NCBI GenBank assembly: GCA_947489525.1
Contig: CANLDW010000001.1
Coordinates: forward strand, 310,001-374,000
Reading direction: 5' to 3'
Origin: an uncultured Psychrobacter sp.
GTDB taxonomy: Bacteria; Pseudomonadota; Gammaproteobacteria; Pseudomonadales; Moraxellaceae
Length of the DNA stretch: 64,000 nucleotides
In this document: in pieces, positions 36,923-45,998 of the stretch
Layout of the letters: every line of letters begins with the position of its first letter
How positions within the stretch are numbered: position 1 is the stretch's first letter
The notes under the pieces: generated by a model
Seen by the model: the letters and a program-made list of their open reading frames with translations, nothing else
Told to the model about the DNA's origin: nothing
The model's database searches: none
Position numbers and translations under genes: made by a program

Positions 36923-38980
36923 CTATTTATCAAACACACTCCCTTGCTCAAGCGTAATAGCTTCATCATGCTCCTGCATACGCCAAGGTAAGCTATCAGG
37001 CGATACATTGATGAAGTATAGATATTTTTCGAAGTGGTCAATAATATCGTTAATAACGGACTCTGACTGATATCCATACAAATCGTACGTTTGACCGCCG
37101 CGGCGCAGATAAACCTCAGCACGATAATAGTGGTCTTGCGGCGTAGTATTGACCCTACCCTCGCTATAGTAATCAGGCGCATCGTGTTCTGCTAAACGTA
37201 CCTCATACCAAAACTCGATACTATCACCGCGTTGTAGCTCTAACACCGCACGATTATTGATCGTATCGAAATTAACCGCAGGTGTCCAGCCTGTCTCTTT
37301 AAACTTTTCAGCGACCTCAGTCATCGATGCCATGACGGTAGTTTCGATGTAGCTCAAAACCTCCTCACGCGTAGGCTGAGCAGTAATATAGTCAATGCGG
37401 TCGCGCCAAGCATCAAGCTTTAGTAAGTGCGGCGGTAGATGATTATCGGTTGCTAGACTCTCATTGCGATGCCCTTCAATACGCAGCGCGCGCCACATCC
37501 CATACATCGCTATCAAAATAATAATAGTAAAAGGTAACGCGCTAACAATAGCGGCCGTTTGTAATGCTTGTAGACCCCCTGCAAATAAAAGTACCGCAGC
37601 GACAATGCCTAGTGTCACCACCCAAAAGGTACGCTGCCATGCAGGCGTATCACTACGTCCCCCTGCGGCTAGTGAATCAATCACCAGTGAGCCTGAGTCC
37701 GACGAGGTGATAAAAAAGGTCACAATAAGCACCACAGCTAGCGCTGATACCACTTGGGTTAAGGGTAGATTTTCCAGCAATTTGAACAAAGCAATAGCTT
37801 GATTGTCTTGCACCTCAGTGATCAGCGACTCATAGCCTTGTACCATGATCATGTGGAGCGCCGTATCACCAAACACCGAAAACCAGAAAAACGTAAAGAT
37901 AGTGGGTACGAGCATGACACCTAAGATAAACTCGCGAATGGTACGTCCTCGGCTGATCTTAGCGATAAAAATACCGACAAAGGGTGACCATGAAATCGTC
38001 CATGCAAAGATAAACAGTGTCCAACTGGTGATCCAGTCGCCCTGCTGATAAGCTTGCAAGCTAAAGGTACGCTCAACAATATTGCCTAAATAACTACCTG
38101 TATTTTCCATAAAGGCATTGAGAATAAATACCGAAGGACCGACGACAAATACGAACATCATTAGCGCCGTGGCTATAATCATATTGAGAATAGAGAGGCG
38201 TTTTACCCCTTTGTCCATTCCTGCTAGTACGGATATCAGCGCAAGACCTGTGATGATAGCAATAGCAATGACTTGCACCGTCGTATTAACGGGAATACTA
38301 GGAACTAGATAATTTAAACCGGTATTAATCTGTGAGACTGAAATCCCAAGGCTCGTTGCCAGCCCAAACAACGTACTCAAGATAGCAAACACATCAACGC
38401 CGTGTCCGATAGGACCATGTATCTTTTCGCCGATGAACGGATAAAGCGTTGAGCGCATTGATAATGGCAGACCTTGACGATAAGCAAAATAGGCCAAGGT
38501 CAATGCGACAACGCCATTGATCGCCCAAATGTGAAAACCCCAGTGAAAGTAAGCAATTTGCATCGCTTCTTTTGCCGCTGCAATGGTTTGCGGTTCTGAT
38601 AGCGGCGGCGTAGCAAAATGTAACACGGGTTCAGCGACCCCATAAAATAGCAGGGCAATGCCGTATCCTGCTGAGAACAGCATCGCAAACCATTCAATAA
38701 AGGTATACTGAGCCACGCCGTGATCTGGGCCTAGCTTGATACTGCCATAAGGCGAAAACGCAAGTATTACAATAAATATAAGAAACAACGCCGTCGCCAG
38801 CATATAAAACCAACCAAAAGTCTCTGTCGTGAAGCTTAACACCTCGGCAAACACCTCACTTGCCAGTTGCGGATTGACCGAGGTGCCGATCACCAGCAGT
38901 ATCATGACAATCGCTGTCGGTACAAATACGGGCATCAAAATAGTAGAGCGCGGCAGGGCTTTTTTCATAGAACGATCCAT
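36923..38980 (-). CDS. betT: BCCT family choline/betaine transporter, BetT type
   Basis: A 685-residue betaine/choline/carnitine transporter with about twelve membrane helices. The choline-binding Trp-rich segment of the family is present as FFWFSVFGDTALHM and IFAWTISWSPFVGIFIAKISRGRTIREF. After residue 500 there is a long soluble C-terminal domain (about 180 residues), as in osmotically regulated BetT proteins. The bet choline oxidation genes are not adjacent. With the ABC system 6 kb away it suggests strong osmoprotectant uptake. Substrate is inferred. Confidence 0.88.
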   Translation of the reverse strand: MDRSMKKALPRSTILMPVFVPTAIVMILLVIGTSVNPQLASEVFAEVLSFTTETFGWFYMLATALFLIFIVILAFSPYGSIKLGPDHGVAQYTFIEWFAMLFSAGYGIALLFYGVAEPVLHFATPPLSEPQTIAAAKEAMQIAYFHWGFHIWAINGVVALTLAYFAYRQGLPLSMRSTLYPFIGEKIHGPIGHGVDVFAILSTLFGLATSLGISVSQINTGLNYLVPSIPVNTTVQVIAIAIITGLALISVLAGMDKGVKRLSILNMIIATALMMFVFVVGPSVFILNAFMENTGSYLGNIVERTFSLQAYQQGDWITSWTLFIFAWTISWSPFVGIFIAKISRGRTIREFILGVMLVPTIFTFFWFSVFGDTALHMIMVQGYESLITEVQDNQAIALFKLLENLPLTQVVSALAVVLIVTFFITSSDSGSLVIDSLAAGGRSDTPAWQRTFWVVTLGIVAAVLLFAGGLQALQTAAIVSALPFTIIILIAMYGMWRALRIEGHRNESLATDNHLPPHLLKLDAWRDRIDYITAQPTREEVLSYIETTVMASMTEVAEKFKETGWTPAVNFDTINNRAVLELQRGDSIEFWYEVRLAEHDAPDYYSEGRVNTTPQDHYYRAEVYLRRGGQTYDLYGYQSESVINDIIDHFEKYLYFINVSPDSLPWRMQEHDEAITLEQGSVFDK

Positions 38981-39025
38981 AGATCTTTACTCATCAAGGG
39001 TTTGTAAAGATGCGGTAAAGTAAGT

Positions 39026-39345
39026 TTAGGGCGTGTTTGATTATTCGATCATGGCACTGACAGAGACTATTTTTTAGGCGATGCACAGATAAAAAGAGTA
39101 AGTTTAGTCATTCTAAGCGTCTATTTTTATCACAGCAGCGGCAAAAAATAGTCCTGTCCCCAGCAACTTAATACTTAATAAGAGGGGCTGATGCTAAAAT
39201 TGCTCCCCAGCTCTATATAAGCAGTGTGTTGCAAGTCTCGCTAAGGTATTAACATTATCATCGACTTGCGCCTTGTCTGGAACACAGCTTTGATAAACGA
39301 GCAGCGATCAGCAGTGCTCATTTATGAATGTTCAACACGCCCTAA
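39026..39345. mobile_element. MITE-like element or IS remnant, 320 bp
   Basis: Ends are inverted: TTAGGGCGTGTTTGATTATT on the left and, read from the right, TTAGGGCGTGTTGAACATT. Inside is a long imperfect palindrome: 39059-39098 pairs with 39121-39158 (GACAGAGACTATTTTTT against AAAAAATAGTCCTGTC). No open frame of useful size, so no transposase. A perfect target duplication is not seen. It fills much of the 666-bp gap between the BCCT and HIT genes. A 19-bp solo end is at 21427. Confidence 0.65.
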
Positions 39346-39519
39346 TAAAGAACATACCAGCAGTTGGCAGGATTTATATCACAACTGTCTGGCTAATATC
39401 AAAATTAAATTGCAAAACTTTTGTAAATATTAATGGTCGTTTTGTTGGTATAAACGGTATTTAGGTGAGGTTTAAGATAAGCTTTAAAGGATGTTAAAGC
39501 GCTTCTGCTTAGCTACTTT

Positions 39520-39574
39520 AACCATAAAAAAAGAACAGCCATTAAAAACCATAAAAAAAAGAACAGCCATTAAA
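39520..39574. repeat. Tandem duplication within a terminator
   Basis: Two near-identical 27-28 bp units, differing by one A in a homopolymer: AACCAT, an A-run, then GAACAGCCATTAAA (39520-39546 and 39547-39574). The second provides the left arm of the terminator below. Confidence 0.8.
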
Positions 39575-39586
39575 CTGTTCTTTTTA
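39552..39586 (-). terminator. Rho-independent terminator after the HIT gene
   Basis: AAAAAGAACAG / CTGTTCTTTTT with an eight-base loop, A-run on one side and T-run on the other. It can end the HIT transcript (minus strand). Confidence 0.78.
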
Positions 39587-39646
39587 AAAATTGTTTTTTT
39601 TAAAACTAGAATTCTCTTGTAGAGCATGTTATAGGTTTTTACAAGG

Positions 39647-40084
39647 TTAAGCGTATATGGCAGCAGCTAACTGCTCGGCCTGCACCGCTAGCTCAGCATT
39701 GTCTGCTTGCGTAACTGCATGACGACCGAGTTCATGAATACTACTGGGAACTAGGTGGACATGGTAATGAAACACCGTTTGACCGGCCTGCGCACCGTTT
39801 AATTGCATCTGAATCACGCCCTCACGTTCGAACACTTGCCGCTGGGCTGCCATCACTTTTTTAGATGTCATGAGAACCGCTGCCGCGTATTCAGGTTCCA
39901 AGTCGGCAAGATCTACCGCTTTTTGTTTAGGGATGACGAGGACATGACCTTTAGCCTGCGGCATAATATCCATAAAGGCGAGGGTTTTATCGTCTTCATA
40001 AACCTTATGATAAGGGATATCGCCCTTTAGCATTTTGGCAAAAATATTATTGTCGTCGTATTGGGTTTGATTGTTTTGACTCAT
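39647..40084 (-). CDS. HIT family (Hint-type) nucleotide-binding protein
   Basis: A 145-residue histidine triad protein that hydrolyses nucleoside phosphoramidates or related nucleotides. IFAKMLKGDIPYHKVYEDD and DIMPQAKGHVLVIPK open the fold, and the triad is FHYHVHLVPS. AAGGAAG precedes the ATG. A terminator follows. Confidence 0.93.
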   Translation of the reverse strand: MSQNNQTQYDDNNIFAKMLKGDIPYHKVYEDDKTLAFMDIMPQAKGHVLVIPKQKAVDLADLEPEYAAAVLMTSKKVMAAQRQVFEREGVIQMQLNGAQAGQTVFHYHVHLVPSSIHELGRHAVTQADNAELAVQAEQLAAAIYA

Positions 40085-40291
40085 TATTTTACTTCCTTTT
40101 CATGGTTTTAAAATTAACGTGTTATATATAGTGGACGAAATGGACATTTAGTACAAGCTGCTAATATGACACTAGAACGGCTCACTCACTCGTATACTCA
40201 TAGTTATATTAGACTTACTGCGAAAGCACTATTTTATTAACCTCTATTGACAGAGTATCAAGGGTTAGCAACGACTTATGCAAGATATCTG

Positions 40292-41290
40292 TTATTTAGG
40301 GGCTGTAAAAACGTTTTTCCAAAAAACGAACCAGCCATAAAAAAATCGGATACCAAAAACGATAAATAGGTATAAACCGTTGATGTACAAATTCTCGAAC
40401 CACGCTTCTTGGTCTATCAAACCTAACGTAAACCAAGTAGTTTTAGTTACAAAACCCCACGTACCAATCGCTATAAAAAAGGCAAAAATAAGCGACCATG
40501 CACAACTGCGTAAGAAAGACATGACACTGTGAATATTCCTGGGATCAATTTGCTGCATACCTAGCCACTTTAATGGCTTCCACAATACGATCGACAATGC
40601 CGCTAAGATAGGAACAAACATTACCACTCGAATAAAGTGGTAAAACATTGCCGCATCACCAAATGTAGAAGCCAAAAATGCCCACTCATCACCAAAGAGC
40701 TCCTGTAATACCGTGTCACTATGACCGCCATTGAACCATAAATTAAAAACCTGTCTATCTTCGCTAATTGGAGGCATCGATAGATTATTATGTACCCAAC
40801 CAATGCACGCATTGACCCAGTCAGGCTGCCACACCAAGCTCAAATCACTTATCCAGCTACGGATATACAATATATCGAAAAGTATGAATGCAAATAAAAA
40901 TGCCAGTGATAGCGTTTCTAATCGGTTAGGTGGTAGTTTGCCATTGCTAGCAATCTGCTTATACACCTGCTCCCTTTGCTGAATATCTTCTATACTGCTC
41001 AGCGTTTTATCTACCTTTGCAGTGGCTTGAAACAGGTACGCATTTTTGCCTTTTATCAGCCGATACCAAAACTTAGGAATACTTAAGGCCACACATAAGA
41101 GCAAGAACCATACAGAGTTGAGGATTAGGTTTTGAATATCGTTAAATACTGGTATGTATATACCAATAGAAAATAAGCCAACGAAAAACCAAAATAGGCA
41201 AATAAGTAGATAGAAGAAGAGATATTCTTCATAAAGACGGTCTGACGTCATCCATTGTTGAATGGATTGATTATCAACAGAATCTTTCAT
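40292..41290 (-). CDS. Unknown multi-pass membrane protein
   Basis: A 332-residue protein with about six hydrophobic helices: a pair near 23-68 (FFYLLICLFWFFVGLFSIGI, LNSVWFLLLCVALSIP), one at about 128-145, one near 220-240, and two at the C-terminus. Aromatic content is high and the gene is more AT-rich than its neighbours. I do not recognise a family. AAGG precedes the ATG. It is divergent from the next unknown gene with a 205-bp gap holding TTGACA at 41397-41402 (no good -10). Confidence 0.7.
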   Translation of the reverse strand: MKDSVDNQSIQQWMTSDRLYEEYLFFYLLICLFWFFVGLFSIGIYIPVFNDIQNLILNSVWFLLLCVALSIPKFWYRLIKGKNAYLFQATAKVDKTLSSIEDIQQREQVYKQIASNGKLPPNRLETLSLAFLFAFILFDILYIRSWISDLSLVWQPDWVNACIGWVHNNLSMPPISEDRQVFNLWFNGGHSDTVLQELFGDEWAFLASTFGDAAMFYHFIRVVMFVPILAALSIVLWKPLKWLGMQQIDPRNIHSVMSFLRSCAWSLIFAFFIAIGTWGFVTKTTWFTLGLIDQEAWFENLYINGLYLFIVFGIRFFYGWFVFWKNVFTAPK

Positions 41291-41495
41291 TATCTGCCTT
41301 GTTTTGGTTTATTCATCGATATTATATAGAAATCAAATGGACAAAATACGGCTAATTTATCTTTATACTTAGAGGCTGTATAGAATTTAAGTAAGATTGA
41401 CACTTTATAAGAATACTAAACTAACCAACTAATTTATTAGCGAGACCTAGGCTATAAATGTTATATTAGCCCTCTATTTTATTCGTACCAACATT

Positions 41496-42263
41496 ATGGA
41501 TTTGACTGCCTTGCCTACTCAAATAACTAATCATAGTGATACTTATATAGAGCTCTACCCTGAGGCTACCCTTAGTAGCAAGGTGGTAGACGCCTCTGCT
41601 GCCACTGACGCCACTGACATTGATACGCCTATCGATCCAAACGCTATTATATTAGCAGAAGCGCTAACGGATACTACTATTAGCTGGCGTATTCATAATT
41701 GTAAAGTTAGCGAAAAGATGGTCACTCAAGATAAGCCGCTTCCTTTCTTATATCATTATGATAGCTTAGAGGATAGTGTCAAGCAGACACATCCTTTGAC
41801 GCCAAACTTGCTTGCGCAGTTTAATACGCCAATGACAGCAAGCGCTGCAGCCAAGCTTATTGGCGTTAGCGAAGACTTAATTGTTAGTCCTTGGCATGTC
41901 AAAGTGGTTGGCTCTTTGGTGGTTTTTAGCGAAGCGCTGCAATTAGCTGTGCGTTTGCATTGGACCAATACGGGTAAAGCGACCCAGCAAATTTATACCC
42001 AAAAGTCAGAAGATGCTATTATTGCTGCCTTTAAAGACTGGCAGTTTTTTGGCCGCATTGATGTGCTGTACAAAAATGGCAAGCAGACTTTGGTTAGTAT
42101 CGATGAGCAAAACACAGATAGTGAGACAATATTGAAGATTGATGATAGCGCAGACTATCAGTTATTGCCGGCTACCCATGCTCTCACCCTTATTGCTAAA
42201 TTAGAAGCAGATAAAGATAAGCTACCCTGGTTTGAAGCCGCTATTTTAGAACGTATTGAATAA
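41496..42263 (+). CDS. Unknown protein of 255 residues
   Basis: No signal peptide, membrane helix or motif I recognise. The N-terminus has an Asp/Thr/Ala-rich stretch (VVDASAATDATDIDTPIDP). The middle has PMTASAAAKLIGVSEDLIVS, which could be a small helical unit, and the rest alternates strands and acidic helices. The start ATG has only a weak ribosome binding site. It lies 96 bp upstream of ilvD on the same strand. Coding is supported by length and codon pattern only. Confidence 0.65.
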   Translation: MDLTALPTQITNHSDTYIELYPEATLSSKVVDASAATDATDIDTPIDPNAIILAEALTDTTISWRIHNCKVSEKMVTQDKPLPFLYHYDSLEDSVKQTHPLTPNLLAQFNTPMTASAAAKLIGVSEDLIVSPWHVKVVGSLVVFSEALQLAVRLHWTNTGKATQQIYTQKSEDAIIAAFKDWQFFGRIDVLYKNGKQTLVSIDEQNTDSETILKIDDSADYQLLPATHALTLIAKLEADKDKLPWFEAAILERIE

Positions 42264-42359
42264 TGATTCTGTTCCTGTCTTATCTAAAGACATACTCTAT
42301 TGAATTAATACCAAATAACTATTAAACCATCAATCACACCAATTTGTAAGGATTCTCAC

Positions 42360-44270
42360 ATGGATTATCGCTCAAAAACTTCTACCGGTGGTCGTAATAT
42401 GGCAGGTGCACGCGCCCTATGGCGCGCCACTGGCATGACCGATGGCGACTTTGGCAAGCCGATTATTGCCATCGCCAACTCCTTTACCCAGTTTGTTCCC
42501 GGTCACGTGCATCTAAAAGACCTAGGGCAACTGGTAGCGCGTGAGATCGAACAAGCGGGCGGCGTGGCTAAGGAGTTCAACACTATTGCGGTCGATGACG
42601 GTATTGCTATGGGTCATAGTGGCATGCTGTACTCCCTGCCCAGTCGCGATCTGATTGCGGATTCAGTCGAATACATGGTCAATGCGCACTGCGCTGATGC
42701 CCTCGTGTGTATCTCCAATTGCGATAAAATCACCCCAGGTATGCTGATGGCTGCCATGCGCCTGAATATCCCTGTTGTTTTTGTATCAGGCGGGCCGATG
42801 GAAGCGGGTAAAGTGATTGCCAGTACCGTTGCGCACAGTCATAACAATGATGGTCAAAGCGACGCGCAAGCGGTTGATAGTAAAGGCAACGCCATTCGTA
42901 AACTCGATCTAGTCGACGCCATGATGGACGCCGCTGACGATACCATTAGTGATGAAGACGTCCTTGCTATTGAAGTCTCGGCTTGTCCAACGTGCGGTTC
43001 GTGCTCAGGGATGTTTACTGCCAACTCCATGAACTGTTTGACCGAAGCCTTGGGGTTATCACTGCCGGGTAACGGCTCACTACTTGCCACCCATGCGCTG
43101 CGCCGCGAGCTTTTCTTAGAAGCGGGTCGCACGATCGTTGATCTAGCGAAGCGTCGTTATGAGCAAGATGATGATTCGGTACTGCCGCGCTCTATTGCCA
43201 GCAAGGCGGCGTTTGAAAATGCTATGAGTCTAGATATCGCCATGGGCGGCTCAACTAATACTATTTTGCATTTACTGGCTGCTGCTAATGAAGCTGAGGT
43301 CGATTTTAAGATGGCTGATATCGATCGCCTCAGTCGCCGTGTGCCTTGCCTCTCAAAAGTTGCACCAGCTACCCAAAAGTACCACATGGAAGACGTGCAT
43401 CGCGCAGGCGGCGTCATGGCACTACTCGCCGAGCTTGACCGTGCTGGTCTATTACAAACCGATGTACCAACGATCCATAGTCCATCTATGCGCGCGGCTA
43501 TCGATAAGTGGGACATTATGAACTCTGATAATACTGAGGCGCGCGCACGCTATATCGCAGCGCCAGGCGGCGTCCGTACCACCGAAGCCTTTTCACAAGC
43601 AAAAGAGTGGCCAAATCTCGATGTTAACCGCGAGTCGGGCTGTATCCGTAGCGCTAAGCACGCCTACTCAAAAGATGGCGGCCTTGCCGTACTCTATGGC
43701 AATATCGCAGAACGCGGCTGCGTGGTCAAAACCGCAGGGGTTGATGAAAGCAATCTCACCTTTACCGGACGCGCGCGCATTTTTGAATCCCAAGATGCTG
43801 CAGTTGAGGCGGTACTTGGTGATAAAATCATCGCAGGCGATGTGGTTATCATTCGCTATGAAGGTCCAAAAGGCGGCCCTGGTATGCAAGAGATGCTGTA
43901 TCCGACCACTTATCTTAAGTCAAAAGGCTTAGGTAAACAGTGCGCCCTACTCACTGATGGTCGCTTCTCAGGTGGCACCTCAGGACTATCGATTGGACAC
44001 GCCAGCCCAGAGGCGGCAGAAGGCGGCGCTATTGGTCTGGTTGAAGAAGGCGATACTATCCTCATTGATATCCCTAATCGCAGTATCAATATGGATGTTA
44101 GTGACGCCGATCTAGCTGCACGCCGCGATGCTATGGAAGCGCGCGGACGCCATGCGTGGAAGCCTGTGAGCCGTGAGCGTCACGTCTCGCCTGCTCTACG
44201 TGCTTATGCGGCGATGACGACTAGCGCGGATACAGGCGCAGTCCGTGATGTCAGTCAAGTTGAGCGCTAA
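42360..44270 (+). CDS. ilvD: Dihydroxy-acid dehydratase IlvD
   Basis: A 636-residue iron-sulphur enzyme that dehydrates dihydroxy acids in valine, leucine and isoleucine synthesis. Cluster ligands are in [13 protein letters not shown] and [41 protein letters not shown] is the C-terminal signature. AAGGA precedes the ATG. Length is near the E. coli value (about 616). It stands alone with its own terminator. Confidence 0.97.
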   Translation: MDYRSKTSTGGRNMAGARALWRATGMTDGDFGKPIIAIANSFTQFVPGHVHLKDLGQLVAREIEQAGGVAKEFNTIAVDDGIAMGHSGMLYSLPSRDLIADSVEYMVNAHCADALVCISNCDKITPGMLMAAMRLNIPVVFVSGGPMEAGKVIASTVAHSHNNDGQSDAQAVDSKGNAIRKLDLVDAMMDAADDTISDEDVLAIEVSACPTCGSCSGMFTANSMNCLTEALGLSLPGNGSLLATHALRRELFLEAGRTIVDLAKRRYEQDDDSVLPRSIASKAAFENAMSLDIAMGGSTNTILHLLAAANEAEVDFKMADIDRLSRRVPCLSKVAPATQKYHMEDVHRAGGVMALLAELDRAGLLQTDVPTIHSPSMRAAIDKWDIMNSDNTEARARYIAAPGGVRTTEAFSQAKEWPNLDVNRESGCIRSAKHAYSKDGGLAVLYGNIAERGCVVKTAGVDESNLTFTGRARIFESQDAAVEAVLGDKIIAGDVVIIRYEGPKGGPGMQEMLYPTTYLKSKGLGKQCALLTDGRFSGGTSGLSIGHASPEAAEGGAIGLVEEGDTILIDIPNRSINMDVSDADLAARRDAMEARGRHAWKPVSRERHVSPALRAYAAMTTSADTGAVRDVSQVER

Positions 44271-44317
44271 TCGATCGCTTGACTTGGTCTAACACCATAA
44301 AATTTTAAATAACACCA

Positions 44318-44343
44318 AAGCCAGCAATAATGCTGGTTTTTTT
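44318..44343 (+). terminator. Rho-independent terminator after ilvD
   Basis: CCAGCA / TGCTGG with a four-base loop followed by seven T. Confidence 0.82.
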
Positions 44344-44603
44344 ATGGAGAATACTAAGCAACAGCCGATACACTATCTAGCCAATAGACAATCTAGTTAC
44401 TCCACTCTTAAGAATAATTATTTACTATTGTTAGCTTAATACTAAAAGACAACGCAAAATAAATTCTGATAACGTTTTTTTTCGTACTCTTTTACACCCT
44501 TACGTCATGATAGTGAACGCCGTTGACAGATTAGATTTGCCCGCAATGACCTGCTTACTAACATTATCTAAATGGCAATAACTGAGCTATAGATGAATCT
44601 ATT

Positions 44604-44632
44604 TTGACAACGAACCACCCTATGCCTTAACT
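44604..44632 (+). promoter_or_regulatory. Possible promoter of the antiporter gene
   Basis: A consensus TTGACA at 44604-44609 with a weak TTAACT at 44627-44632, about 50 bp before the start codon. The rest of the 413-bp gap after the ilvD terminator is AT-rich with no other feature seen. Confidence 0.35.
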
Positions 44633-44683
44633 TTCAGTCTTTAGCGTCTATTAAATAAAAATATAAGTAACTGCAGATACCTT

Positions 44684-45928
44684 ATGATTGAGAACTATAA
44701 CTTATTACTCTTGGTTGGCGCCGTAGCTTTTTTGCTAGGGGCATTTTTCCCGCGCCTATTTAAAAACGCACCGATCTCACTGCCCATGCTACAAGTGAGC
44801 TTCGGTATACTGCTTGGCTACTGGTGGACAGATTTAGTTTTTTTGCATCCGATAGATGATGGTCTAATCATTGAAAAGATTACTGAGATTGTGGTCTTAG
44901 TCTCTTTAGTTGGGGCCGGTATAAAAATCGATACGCCGCTATCGTGGCGACTTTGGCGACCGACGGCTCGGCTATTACTGATTACGATGCCGATTGGTAT
45001 CTTTGCTATGGGCGTTCTAGGCTACTATGCTTTTGGGCTGGGCTTAGGTGCGGCTATCTTACTTGGCGCTGTACTCGCGCCTACTGATCCGGTGCTAGCC
45101 GCTAGTATCCAAGTAGGACCACCTAATACGGGCAGCGAGGATACGCCTAGATTTACTTTGACCTCAGAGGCAGGTCTCAATGACGGCTTAGCTTTTCCGT
45201 TTGTCTATCTGGCGATCAAAGTTGCCGAGGCTTTTAACGAAGGTAAAGCTATAGATGGCGCGCTATTGTGGTCATGGTTTACTCACGACGTCTTATGGCA
45301 GATTGGTGTCGGTGTGCTCGTCGGTGTTATCGTCGGTAAAATACTCGGAAAAGTCGTATTTGCTTATAATGATGAAAATACGACGATGTCACAAGGCTAC
45401 TTGGTTATCGCTTTGACGCTGAGCGCTTATGGTCTCGCTGAGCTTGTCGAGAGCTACGGTTTTATTGCCGTGTTCGTCGCCGCCTTTGCCTTTCGCCGCT
45501 CAGAGCATGAGCACAGCTATCATCAAGATCTGCATGATTTTGCGGATCAATCAGAGGGGCTACTCATGTCTGTAGTATTGGTCGCCTTTGGTATTTTTAT
45601 TGGTCAGGGATTAGCCTCAGGCGTGGAGCTGACTTGGCGCGTCTATTTGGTAAGTTTGGCTTTTTTACTGCTTATACGCCCTATTGGCGGAGTGGTAGCG
45701 CTGACAGGGCTTAATATGCATCACACCGAGAAATACGTCATCTCAGCACTTGGTATCCGCGGTATTGGTACGCTATATTATTTATCCTACGCGCTTAATC
45801 AAGGTTATTTTTCTGAGGAAGACGCCATTAAACTCTGGGTAGTTTGTTCCATTGTCATTTTGGTTTCTATCTTTATTCACGGTATGAGTGCCCCGTGGTT
45901 ACTTAAGATGACTCCAGATAAAAAGTAG
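44684..45928 (+). CDS. Na+/H+ antiporter, CPA1 type
   Basis: A 414-residue membrane protein with about twelve helices of the Na_H_Exchanger family (NhaP-like), exchanging Na+ or K+ for protons. GAVLAPTDPVLAASIQVG and SEAGLNDGLAFPFVYLAI carry the conserved Asp residues of the ion site, and RRSEHEHSYHQDLHDF is a His/Asp-rich loop typical of the group. No C-terminal regulatory domain. The stop lies within a 30-bp tandem duplication. Confidence 0.88.
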   Translation: MIENYNLLLLVGAVAFLLGAFFPRLFKNAPISLPMLQVSFGILLGYWWTDLVFLHPIDDGLIIEKITEIVVLVSLVGAGIKIDTPLSWRLWRPTARLLLITMPIGIFAMGVLGYYAFGLGLGAAILLGAVLAPTDPVLAASIQVGPPNTGSEDTPRFTLTSEAGLNDGLAFPFVYLAIKVAEAFNEGKAIDGALLWSWFTHDVLWQIGVGVLVGVIVGKILGKVVFAYNDENTTMSQGYLVIALTLSAYGLAELVESYGFIAVFVAAFAFRRSEHEHSYHQDLHDFADQSEGLLMSVVLVAFGIFIGQGLASGVELTWRVYLVSLAFLLLIRPIGGVVALTGLNMHHTEKYVISALGIRGIGTLYYLSYALNQGYFSEEDAIKLWVVCSIVILVSIFIHGMSAPWLLKMTPDKK

Positions 45929-45982
45929 TGTTTTAGTAGATAGGACTTTGATAAGTAGTGCTTTGATAGATAACCCTGTAAG
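45923..45982. repeat. Imperfect 30-bp tandem duplication at the antiporter stop codon
   Basis: AAGTAGTGTTTTAGTAGATA (45923-45942) recurs as AAGTAGTGCTTTGATAGATA (45953-45972), period 30. The TAG stop is in the first unit. Confidence 0.65.
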
Positions 45983-45998
45983 TCCACGCTATAGCTCA

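Noticed and set aside
41397-41425. Promoter upstream of the 255-residue unknown gene
   Set aside because: Perfect TTGACA but no -10 at suitable spacing.
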